A stretch of DNA of 10,166 nt. Origin: Patescibacteria group bacterium (GTDB lineage Bacteria > Patescibacteriota > Patescibacteriia > Patescibacteriales > VMTK01). The notes under the pieces are model-generated. The model searched no databases, was not told the DNA's origin, and worked only from the letters and a program-made list of their open reading frames with translations. The stretch lies in contig JAHIME010000009.1 of assembly GCA_018896595.1 (NCBI GenBank), forward strand, positions 1-10,166, in the 5' to 3' direction. Below, piece by piece: positions 1-5,541 of this stretch. A program made the position numbers and the translations under genes. Positions within the stretch are counted from its first letter, which is position 1. Each line of letters starts with the position of its first letter.

Positions 1-363
1 AAAAAATCGCTTAATAAAGAAGAATGCTTAAAAAAGGCTTATGACATATTGATTTCAAAATACCGAGGTTGCCGCATAAAAACTTATACGAAATTATTTG
101 ACGCTTTTAAGCACGATGTTTCCGCGCTCTGGAGTAAAAACGGATTTTTGCACTGCGCCAACATTAATTACATAATGAGAATATTATTGATAAAAAGCGG
201 TTTTTTTACAGAGGATAATATACGATTGAAATGGACCCAAATTTGGTATGTGTCGCCGCATCAATATCTTCAAGTAAATGTTAATGGCAAATGGATTAAT
301 ATAGATATCTGGGCTTATGCTTACGGAATAAAGTTTGGCGATAATGCCCGCGGATTTCATTAA
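1..363 (+). CDS. Transglutaminase-like protein, 5'-truncated by window edge
   Basis: The reading frame is open from base 1 to a TAA at 361-363 (120 residues visible), so this is the C-terminal part of a longer protein. A TTG at 49 could serve as a start, but the frame stays open upstream and nothing there resembles an SD, so truncation is more likely. What is visible fits a transglutaminase-like cysteine fold: a Cys in LHCANINY (codon 154-156) at the start of a helix-like stretch, a His in SPHQYLQV (259-261), and an Asp in NIDIW (304-306) after a GKW turn. This is the Cys-His-Asp order and spacing of that superfamily. The ending, with IKFGDNARGF, resembles conserved hypothetical proteins I associate with CPR genomes. 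Substrate and activity (protease, amidase or crosslinking) cannot be told. A 216-base gap separates it from the next gene, so they are probably separate transcription units. Confidence 0.6.
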   Translation, partial: KKSLNKEECLKKAYDILISKYRGCRIKTYTKLFDAFKHDVSALWSKNGFLHCANINYIMRILLIKSGFFTEDNIRLKWTQIWYVSPHQYLQVNVNGKWINIDIWAYAYGIKFGDNARGFH

Positions 364-471
364 TTATTTTTTGCGCCGAAAAATATTTTTTTACATCGTA
401 CAATAAAGAATCTCCGTCAACCTCAATTTCCGCGGATAAACATACATTCAGTAGGAATACTACTATTTTGC

Positions 472-489
472 AAAACGCTTTTAGAAGGG
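472..489 (+). repeat. Left copy of 18-bp inverted repeat flanking the radical SAM gene
   Basis: AAAACGCTTTTAGAAGGG on the + strand. The exact reverse complement lies at 2105-2122, just past the radical SAM gene. The match stops at both ends (base 471 C and base 490 A do not pair with their partners). A small hairpin (AAGGG-AAAA-CCCTT, 485-498) overlaps the inner edge. No target-site duplication is obvious outside the two arms. Confidence 0.75.
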
Positions 490-562
490 AAAACCCTTTG
501 TCTTGTTCTTTACAATTTTAATCGTAAGTGCCAAGATAACAAAAATAAACTAAATACTAAAT

Positions 563-571
563 TAAGGAGGT
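563..571 (+). promoter_or_regulatory. Strong Shine-Dalgarno of the radical SAM gene
   Basis: TAAGGAGGT lies 8 bases before the ATG at 580 and is a near-perfect complement to the 16S 3' end. It fixes the start codon. Most other genes in the window have no such site, so this gene stands out. I found no convincing -35/-10 pair in 364-562. Confidence 0.85.
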
Positions 572-579
572 TTTAAAAA

Positions 580-2058
580 ATGAATGTGATTCTAATTTAT
601 CCCAAATACCCTGATACTTTTTGGAGCTTTAAGCATGTGCTGAAATTTATTTCCAAAAAAGCGGCTTTCCCACCCTTGGGGTTATTAACGGTCGCTGCAA
701 TACTGCCGAAAGAATGGAACAAAAAATTGGTTGATATTAATGTTGAAAACTTAACCGATGATCATATCGCCTGGGCGGATATGGTTTTTATCAGCGCCAT
801 GATCGTCCAACAAGAAAGCGCGCAAGAAATCATTAACAGATGCAAATCCTTTGGCAAAACAGTGGTTGCCGGCGGTCCGGCCTTTACGGCGCAAGCTGAA
901 AAATTTAGTGGAGTTGATCACTTTGTACTCAACGAAGCAGAAATTACTCTGCCGCTCTTTCTCAACGACCTGCAAGAGGGGATGCCTATGCCCGTCTATA
1001 CTTCAACAAAAAGGCCGGATATAACAAAAACGCCCATTCCGCTATGGTCGCTAATTAATTTTAAGGATTATGTAACGATGGCAGTGCAATATTCAAGAGG
1101 ATGCCCGTTTAATTGCGAGTTCTGCGATATTATTATTTTAAACGGACGAATTCCAAGAGTAAAAAGAGAGAAGCGGTTTATCAACGAAATCCAGTCGCTT
1201 TATAACGCCGGCTGGAGAGGGTCAATATTTATCGTTGACGACAATTTTATCGGCAATAAAACCCAAGTGAAAAAAATGCTTGCCCTGCTGATTGAATGGC
1301 AAAAAAAACTTAATTATCCCTTTAAATTTTTTACCGAAGCAAGCGTAAACATGGCCGATGATGAAGAGTTGATGCAATTGATGAGCAAAGCGAATTTTTA
1401 TAAAGTTTTTATTGGCATAGAAACTCCGCACATAGACAGTCTGCAAGAATGCGGCAAGACGCAAAATATCGCGACAAACCTAATTGAAGCGGTTAAAACC
1501 ATACAGTTGAATGGCATGCAAGTAATGGCCGGTTTTATAGTTGGCTTTGACAACGATCCGCCGAATATTTTTGACGCGCAAATTAAATTTATCCGGGAAG
1601 TCGGAGTGGTTACGGCAATGGTGGGACTGCTTAACGCTCTGCCCGGAACGCGGCTTTGGCATCGGCTTCAAGCCGAAAGCAGGCTTGTAGGCGATACAAA
1701 AGGAGAAAACACGGACGGCAGTCTGAATTTTATCCCCAAAATGGGCGAATATAGGCTGAGAGAGGGTTATAAAAAAATCCTTTCCGAAATATATTCATAC
1801 AAACAGTATTATCGGAGGATTGATAAATTCATCAAAAATTACAAACCAACAGTAAAAGTAAAAATTACTACTTTAGATGGCGCCAAAGCTTTTGTTAAAA
1901 GCATTTTTAAAATCGGCTTTTCAAGAGCTGGTTTATTGTATTGGAAATTAATTTTTAAAACCAGCTTTACAAAAATAAGAGCTCTGCCGGAAGCGGTGGA
2001 GCTGGCGATTATGGGATTGCATTTTAAAAAAATCGCTGATAAAATAACAAAGGCCTAA
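580..2058 (+). CDS. Cobalamin-binding radical SAM protein, DUF4070 type
   Basis: A 492-residue enzyme. Residues 1-145 form a Rossmann-like B12-binding domain (start MNVILIYPKYP, VVAGGP near 95-100) without the DxHxxG motif, as in many radical SAM relatives. The radical SAM core spans about 165-360 and carries the iron-sulfur motif CPFNCEFC (Cys175, Cys179, Cys182) after YSRG. It continues with FIVDDNFIGN (217-226), FIGIETP (277-283) and AGFIVGFD (317-324). Residues 360-492 match the DUF4070 C-terminal region in style. The family makes a 5'-deoxyadenosyl radical from SAM and, where studied (for example the hopanoid C-2 methylase HpnP), methylates unreactive carbons through methylcobalamin. The substrate here is unknown, and no hopanoid or lipid genes are nearby. 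It stands alone between a truncated gene and convergent yidC, with its own SD and flanking 18-bp inverted repeats. The family call is firm; the reaction is open. Confidence 0.9.
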   Translation: MNVILIYPKYPDTFWSFKHVLKFISKKAAFPPLGLLTVAAILPKEWNKKLVDINVENLTDDHIAWADMVFISAMIVQQESAQEIINRCKSFGKTVVAGGPAFTAQAEKFSGVDHFVLNEAEITLPLFLNDLQEGMPMPVYTSTKRPDITKTPIPLWSLINFKDYVTMAVQYSRGCPFNCEFCDIIILNGRIPRVKREKRFINEIQSLYNAGWRGSIFIVDDNFIGNKTQVKKMLALLIEWQKKLNYPFKFFTEASVNMADDEELMQLMSKANFYKVFIGIETPHIDSLQECGKTQNIATNLIEAVKTIQLNGMQVMAGFIVGFDNDPPNIFDAQIKFIREVGVVTAMVGLLNALPGTRLWHRLQAESRLVGDTKGENTDGSLNFIPKMGEYRLREGYKKILSEIYSYKQYYRRIDKFIKNYKPTVKVKITTLDGAKAFVKSIFKIGFSRAGLLYWKLIFKTSFTKIRALPEAVELAIMGLHFKKIADKITKA

Positions 2059-2070
2059 GCTTGGCGCTTA
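2056..2070 (+). other. Small hairpin at the radical SAM stop codon
   Basis: TAAGC-TTGGC-GCTTA gives a 5-bp stem that includes the TAA stop. It has no T-tract and is too weak to be a terminator on its own. It is the first of three hairpins in the convergent gap. Confidence 0.3.
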
Positions 2071-2079
2071 CGATCAACC

Positions 2080-2105
2080 GGGCGAGATTCAAATTTGTCT
2101 CGCCC
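2080..2105 (+). terminator. Hairpin 1 after radical SAM gene
   Basis: GGGCGAGA (2080-2087) pairs with TCTCGCCC (2098-2105), an 8-bp GC-rich stem with a 10-base loop. It is followed by CCTTCTAAAAG and not directly by a T-run, so it may act as a 3'-end stabiliser or weak terminator. Its core GGCGAGATT is repeated in the second hairpin 60 bases downstream. Confidence 0.5.
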
Positions 2106-2122
2106 CCTTCTAAAAGCGTTTT
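2105..2122 (-). repeat. Right copy of 18-bp inverted repeat
   Basis: CCCTTCTAAAAGCGTTTT on the + strand is the exact reverse complement of 472-489. It begins at the last base of hairpin 1 and lies between the two terminator-like hairpins. Confidence 0.75.
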
Positions 2123-2135
2123 TCTACACAACAAA

Positions 2136-2173
2136 TAAAACAAGGCGAGATTTACAAATCTCGCCTTGTTTTA
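2136..2173. terminator. Bidirectional intrinsic terminator between radical SAM gene and yidC
   Basis: A perfect 18-bp inverted repeat (2136-2153 / 2156-2173) with a 2-base centre. The GC core is AAGGCGAGAT/ATCTCGCCTT, and the A-rich left flank and T-rich right flank (TTGTTTTA) give a T-tract on either strand. It lies between convergent genes and can end the radical SAM transcript from the left and the yidC operon from the right. Confidence 0.85.
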
Positions 2174-2191
2174 TGGAATATAACTGATTAA

Positions 2192-2932
2192 CTATTTAAT
2201 CACTTCTCCTTCAATAACTTTATCGTTCTTGGCTTCTTTGCGCTTAAAAATATACAATTGTTGAAAAGCGGTTAAAATGGTAGTGGTAAGCCAGTAAAGC
2301 GCCAAGCCGCTGGAGAACTGCATACAGATCACAACGGTTAAAATAGGCATAAAATAAAGCATCTGCTTGTTCATAATCGCCATTATATTTTCATCTCTGG
2401 AACCTTCTGATTTTATCTCGGGGCGCTTGGTTGTCATCATTTTCGCCTGCCAAAACTGGGCAAGCCCGGCCAAAACAGCCAAAACCATATTGGGTTGCGA
2501 CAAATTAAGAAAACCAAAAGATATTACTTTTAACGCTTCCGGCCTGCTGATAAAAGAATAAACCAAATCCAAGGCTCCTCCGTTTAAACCGTCGCGGAAA
2601 ACCATAAAAACCGCCCATAAAAATGGCAGTTGAACAAGCAGGGGCAGGCAAGAAGAAAAAGGATTGACTTTTTCCCGCTTATACAGCTCCATCATCGCTT
2701 TCGCCTGCTCTTCTTTTTTATCAGCGTACTTTTTCTTTATCTCGTCAATTTTTGGCTGAAGTTCCTGCAATGCTTTCTGCGATTTGATTGACTGCTTGGA
2801 CAGCGGCAACAGGGCTAACTTTATAATTACGGTTAAAGCGATTATCGCCAAGCCAAGATCGTGCCCGGGAATAATATTATATAGCCAAATCAAAAGATTG
2901 AATATCGGCTGATAGAAAAATGTCTGAAACAT
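2192..2932 (-). CDS. yidC: Membrane protein insertase YidC/Oxa1
   Basis: A 246-residue protein of the short Gram-positive-like YidC class, without the large periplasmic domain of proteobacterial YidC. It inserts and folds membrane proteins, alone or with SecYEG. The order seen is an N-terminal membrane segment (about 10-40), then TVIIKLALLPLSKQSIKSQK, a charged cytoplasmic helical hairpin (LQPKIDEIKKKYADKKEEQ, about 58-76, to about 90), PFSSCLPLLVQLPFLWAVFMVF (91-112), and further membrane segments at about 145-160 and 192-225. It ends in a basic, then acidic tail. Lys38 sits where the conserved groove Arg of YidC is expected, keeping the charge. No lipobox Cys is visible at the N-terminus. 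It starts 26 bases after yidD and is the last gene of the operon before the terminator; jag and mnmE, which often follow, are absent. No SD is seen. Confidence 0.95.
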   Translation of the reverse strand: MFQTFFYQPIFNLLIWLYNIIPGHDLGLAIIALTVIIKLALLPLSKQSIKSQKALQELQPKIDEIKKKYADKKEEQAKAMMELYKREKVNPFSSCLPLLVQLPFLWAVFMVFRDGLNGGALDLVYSFISRPEALKVISFGFLNLSQPNMVLAVLAGLAQFWQAKMMTTKRPEIKSEGSRDENIMAIMNKQMLYFMPILTVVICMQFSSGLALYWLTTTILTAFQQLYIFKRKEAKNDKVIEGEVIK

Positions 2933-2958
2933 AATTTTCTAAAATTCTAAATCAAAAA

Positions 2959-3207
2959 TCATTTAACCGGATCCCATCCTCCCTTATTCCAGGGGTTGCA
3001 GCGCGTTACTCGCCACAGGGCTTTTGCGCCGCCTTTTATCACTCCATATTTTTCCACGGCTTTTATGGCGTATTCCGAGCAAGTGGGGCGGAATCGGCAA
3101 TAGCCGTAAGGAAAAAGCGCCTTGAAAAAACCATGGTCAAAAGATAATGTCCGTTGATATAATTTTAATATCTTAATTACAAAATAACGCGGGTATTGAG
3201 CTAACAT
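2959..3207 (-). CDS. yidD: Membrane protein insertion efficiency factor YidD
   Basis: 82 residues, normal for the family. Diagnostic features are the amphipathic N-terminus (FVIKILKLYQRTLS), the cysteine block YGYCRFRPTCSEYAI (Cys37 and Cys43), and the C-terminal RCNPWNKGGWDPVK with a third Cys. YidD is a small peripheral inner-membrane protein that helps YidC-dependent insertion. It follows rnpA by 4 bases and precedes yidC by 26, the usual order in this operon. It ends in TGA, the only TGA stop in the window; reading through would add only four codons. No SD precedes it. Confidence 0.95.
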   Translation of the reverse strand: MLAQYPRYFVIKILKLYQRTLSFDHGFFKALFPYGYCRFRPTCSEYAIKAVEKYGVIKGGAKALWRVTRCNPWNKGGWDPVK

Positions 3208-3211
3208 ATAT

Positions 3212-3553
3212 TTATTTATACAGCCCCAATCTTTTAAAATGCCGGCTAATTGACTCCTCTATCTCCTGATAATTCTTGCCCAAAATATCCGGCAAACTGA
3301 TAATCATAATATCATAGCCGGATTTTATTTTATCTAATCGCGCCCTTATTATCTCTCTGATTTGTCTTTTAATTTTATTGCGTTCAACGGCTTTTTTGCT
3401 GATTTTAGCGCTAACTACAATGCCAAAACGGCTTTTGTCTGATTGGTTCCGTACCGCTTTAACCCCAATAATCTTATTAAAACCGGCTTGCCCGTGTTGA
3501 AAAACATTATTAAATTCTTTGTCTTTTGTTAAACAGTTAATTTTAGGCAACAT
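3212..3553 (-). CDS. rnpA: Ribonuclease P protein component
   Basis: 113 residues, typical for RnpA, the basic protein that helps the RNase P RNA bind pre-tRNA and remove 5' leaders. The family signature is RFGIVVSAKISKKAVERNK (42-60) followed by IKRQIREIIR, the RNA-binding RNR-type helix. The N-terminus LTKDKEFNNVFQHG also fits the family. The start codon lies 2 bases after the rpmH stop, so translation is probably coupled; no SD is present. Confidence 0.95.
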   Translation of the reverse strand: MLPKINCLTKDKEFNNVFQHGQAGFNKIIGVKAVRNQSDKSRFGIVVSAKISKKAVERNKIKRQIREIIRARLDKIKSGYDIMIISLPDILGKNYQEIEESISRHFKRLGLYK

Positions 3554-3555
3554 AA

Positions 3556-3693
3556 TTATTTTGTCAATTTTTTTCTGCCCTTTGCCTTTCGCCTTTGAAT
3601 CACGTTTTTTCCATTTTTGGTTTGCATTCTTTTTCTAAAGCCATGTTTCTTTTTGGCGCGCTTAACATTGGGCTGATATGTTCTTTTTGGCAT
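3556..3693 (-). CDS. rpmH: Large-subunit ribosomal protein L34
   Basis: A 45-codon gene read on the minus strand from ATG at 3693 to TAA at 3556-3558. The protein starts MPKRTYQPNVKRAKKKHGF, continues RKRMQTKNGKNVIQRRKAKG and ends RKKLTK. This is the complete bL34 pattern (KRTYQP, HGFRKRM, RRKAKGRKKL). L34 is a small, highly basic protein of the 50S subunit. It is the first gene of the rpmH-rnpA-yidD-yidC operon, with a good promoter 44 bases upstream. A longer plus-strand frame over the same bases (3595-3858) is a shadow. Confidence 0.97.
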   Translation of the reverse strand: MPKRTYQPNVKRAKKKHGFRKRMQTKNGKNVIQRRKAKGRKKLTK

Positions 3694-3736
3694 ATAACTT
3701 TGAATTACGAATTAAGATTTAATTTCTTTATTACAA

Positions 3737-3765
3737 AGCATAACACTTCTGTTTTAGTTGGTCAA
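3737..3765 (-). promoter_or_regulatory. rpmH operon promoter
   Basis: On the minus strand, -35 TTGACC (3765-3760), a 17-base spacer, and -10 TATGCT (3742-3737) preceded by TG in the extended -10 position. The expected transcript start near 3730 gives a leader of about 37 bases. The -35 lies 25 bases from the first DnaA-box-like site. Confidence 0.7.
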
Positions 3766-3789
3766 CCGCGATTTATTATTAATTTATTA

Positions 3790-3820
3790 TTATCCACTTT
3801 TTATCAACAGCTTGTAAACA
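3790..3820 (+). promoter_or_regulatory. Three DnaA-box-like sites in phase upstream of dnaA
   Basis: TTATCCACT (3790-3798, 8/9 to TTATCCACA), TTATCAACA (3801-3809, 8/9) and TTGTAAACA (3812-3820, 6/9) start exactly 11 bp apart, all in the same orientation. They lie between the divergent rpmH and dnaA promoters, where DnaA autoregulation is usually exerted. They may form the upstream half of a bipartite origin. Confidence 0.65.
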
Positions 3821-3831
3821 TTGCCGGGTAT

Positions 3832-3859
3832 TTTACAATTATTATTTTGCTGTTATAAT
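3832..3859 (+). promoter_or_regulatory. dnaA promoter
   Basis: -35 TTTACA (3832-3837), a 16-base spacer, and -10 TATAAT (3854-3859) with TGT just before it (extended -10). The predicted start near 3866 gives a leader of about 70 bases. The DnaA-box array ends 11 bases upstream of the -35. Confidence 0.75.
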
Positions 3860-3935
3860 GCTTTTAGGCAATCGCGCCTTGGCCGCAGGCTAAAAATATT
3901 CAATTAATACTTTTAATAATTAACTTCCTCATGCT

Positions 3936-5291
3936 ATGAACAATGAACAACTTTGGCAAGCTGTTTTAGGCGAAATAGAGCTAAATTTATCAAAAGCTAA
4001 TTTTACCACTTGGTTTAAAAACACTTTCATTTCTTCTTATGAAAACGGCAAAATCGTTATCAGCGTTCCCAACACTTTTACAAAAGCTTGGCTGGAAAAA
4101 AAATACCATAAAGAAATAGCCGGCGCAATCAACAACATCGCCGGAGAAAATATAAAAGAAATTTTTTACAAAGTTGAAACTAAAAAAGCCGGTACGATCA
4201 GCGAGCTTTTAAAAAAAATGGATATAAAAAAAGACGGCGCTATTGTCAACAAACCCATCGCCGTTAATCGCTTTGGCTTAAACAGCCGCTATACTTTCAA
4301 TAATTTTATAGTAGGCAAAAACAACGAGCTGGCCCACGCCGCCTGCCAGGCGGTCGCCACCAACCCGGGCTACGCCTATAATCCTCTTTTTATTTACGGC
4401 GGCGTGGGATTGGGCAAAACCCATCTCTTGCAGGGAATCGGCCACGAGCTGTCAAAAAAAACGGATAAAATTCTTTATGTAACTTGCGAAAGATTCACCA
4501 ATGACTACATCCAGGCGGTGCGCAACGGCCTTGCCAAGGATTTTAAAGACCACTACCGCAATGTTGATTTGCTGCTGATTGACGACATTCAGTTTATGGG
4601 CGGCAAAGACGGCACCCAGCAAGAATTTTTTCATACTTTCAACGAACTGCACCAAACCAACAAACAAATTGTAATCTCTTCCGACAGGCCGCCCAAAGCC
4701 ATCCCCGCGCTGGAAAAAAGGCTGCTTTCCCGCTTTGAATGGGGCATGATAGCGGATATATCATTGCCCGACTTGGAAACCAGAATGGCCATACTTGAAG
4801 CTAAATGCAGAGAAAAAAACTACTTCCTTGAAGAAAATATTTTAAATTATATCGCTAATAACATCCAAAGCAATATCAGAGAGCTGGAAGGAGCGTTAAA
4901 CCGCTTAATCGCCTATTATGAATTTAATAATTCCATACCCACTATTGAAACCACTCAAAGCATCCTAAGTAATATTATTAATGATTATCAATCCAAGTCA
5001 ACCACGCCAAAAATTATACTTGAGGCGGTGTCAAAATATTTTGATATTCACATCAAAGACATAATCGGCAAAAGCCGCAAAAAAGAATTGGTTGTTCCGC
5101 GCCAAATCACAATGTATTTAATGAGAGAGGAAATTAACACCTCTTTTCCGACAATCGGACATGAAATAGGCGGCCGCGACCATACCACGGCTATGCACGC
5201 CCATAATAAAATCCGCAAAGAAGTTAAAGAAGACGAAAGAACAAAACAAAACATAAATTCCATCAAACAGCTAATCTACAACAACTGTTAA
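3936..5291 (+). CDS. dnaA: Chromosomal replication initiator DnaA
   Basis: 451 residues, with all four domains. Domain I (1-80, LWQAVLGEIELNLSKANFTTWF) is the self-interaction and helicase-loading part, followed by a short linker. Domain III is AAA+: NRFGLNSRYTFNNFIVG (111-127), Walker A GGVGLGKTH (155-163), Walker B LLLIDDIQF (212-220), the Arg-finger region KRLLSRFEWG (Arg266) and sensor II NIRELEGALNR (Arg315). Domain IV (about 355-451) binds DNA through GGRDHTTAMHAHNKI (412-426). ATP-DnaA binds DnaA boxes and opens oriC. The ATG at 3936 gives the expected MNNEQLWQ start; no SD is present. It is divergent from rpmH, upstream of dnaN, and probably autoregulated. Confidence 0.98.
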   Translation: MNNEQLWQAVLGEIELNLSKANFTTWFKNTFISSYENGKIVISVPNTFTKAWLEKKYHKEIAGAINNIAGENIKEIFYKVETKKAGTISELLKKMDIKKDGAIVNKPIAVNRFGLNSRYTFNNFIVGKNNELAHAACQAVATNPGYAYNPLFIYGGVGLGKTHLLQGIGHELSKKTDKILYVTCERFTNDYIQAVRNGLAKDFKDHYRNVDLLLIDDIQFMGGKDGTQQEFFHTFNELHQTNKQIVISSDRPPKAIPALEKRLLSRFEWGMIADISLPDLETRMAILEAKCREKNYFLEENILNYIANNIQSNIRELEGALNRLIAYYEFNNSIPTIETTQSILSNIINDYQSKSTTPKIILEAVSKYFDIHIKDIIGKSRKKELVVPRQITMYLMREEINTSFPTIGHEIGGRDHTTAMHAHNKIRKEVKEDERTKQNINSIKQLIYNNC

Positions 5292-5330
5292 TAACCGGTG
5301 TTAAACCCTGTTTATAAACACTGTGGTTGT

Positions 5331-5419
5331 TTTGGATAAACCTTTATTTATTAAAAAATTCAATACTTATCCAAATTCCGCCAACAGCTCCGCTCTTGTT
5401 GTCTACAGCTAAATCCACA
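5331..5419. promoter_or_regulatory. DnaA-box-like sites of oriC
   Basis: TTTGGATAA (5331-5339) and TTATCCAAA (5367-5375) are the same 8/9 box in opposite orientation, 27 bp apart. AAATCCACA (5411-5419) is a 7/9 match. Both identical copies share the same departure (A for C at position 8), which suggests a lineage-specific preference over random drift. Confidence 0.55.
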
Positions 5420-5465
5420 GTTTGTTTAAGAAAATTTTATTTTAAAATAAGCCAAATTTAACCGC

Positions 5466-5505
5466 TTTTTCACTTTTTCAACACCCCTTATTATTACTGT
5501 TATTG
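5466..5505 (+). promoter_or_regulatory. Candidate basal unwinding system: tandem boxes, CCCC and DnaA-trios
   Basis: Two tandem box-like units, TTTTTCAC (5466-5473) and TTTTTCAAC (5474-5482; TTTTCAACA at 5475-5483 is 7/9 to the box), are followed by CCCC (5484-5487). Six triplets come next: TTA TTA TTA CTG TTA TTG (5488-5505). Read 3'-5' on the bottom strand these are AAT AAT AAT GAC AAT AAC, each with a central A as in DnaA-trios. The order box, GC cluster, trios, then AT-rich DNA is that described for Bacillus. Confidence 0.55.
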
Positions 5506-5530
5506 TTTAAATATTTATATAATATATAAT
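5503..5530 (+). promoter_or_regulatory. Possible dnaN promoter giving a near-leaderless mRNA
   Basis: TTGTTT (5503-5508), a 16-base spacer and TATAAT (5525-5530). Transcription would begin at about 5537, roughly 5 bases before the ATG. AT-rich DNA easily mimics promoters, and dnaN may instead be read through from dnaA. Confidence 0.35.
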
Positions 5531-5541
5531 AACTTAAAATT
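5506..5541. other. AT-rich DNA unwinding element before dnaN
   Basis: 36 bases with a single C and no G, rich in TATAT steps, running directly into the dnaN start codon. It lies just after the trio-like triplets, as expected for the strand-opening site. Confidence 0.6.

Larger units (their letters stand above)
5292..5541 (+). other. Probable replication origin (oriC) in the dnaA-dnaN gap
   Basis: A 250-bp non-coding gap holding weak DnaA boxes, a 12-bp palindrome TGTTTATAAACA (5309-5320), a box/C-cluster/trio arrangement (5466-5505) and a terminal A/T-only-like stretch. The position between dnaA and dnaN, with a second box cluster upstream of dnaA, matches the bipartite origins of Bacillus. 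No perfect TTATCCACA box is present. Confidence 0.75.

Noticed and set aside
485..498. AAGGG-AAAA-CCCTT hairpin as a terminator for the left-edge gene
   Set aside because: The stem is only 5 bp, lies over 120 bases from the stop codon and is followed by only a broken T-run.
509..538. TTTACA ... AAGATA as a promoter for the radical SAM gene
   Set aside because: The -10 is poor with an 18-base spacer, and several equally weak alternatives exist in the AT-rich gap.
2959..2961. TGA of yidD as a recoded glycine codon (genetic code 25)
   Set aside because: Reading through adds only four codons before a TAG, yidD already has its normal end, and no other gene has an in-frame TGA.
3595..3858. 87-residue plus-strand frame over rpmH and the dnaA promoter region
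   Set aside because: It lies antisense to the unmistakable L34 gene and runs through two promoters and the DnaA boxes. Its composition is low-complexity hydrophobic.
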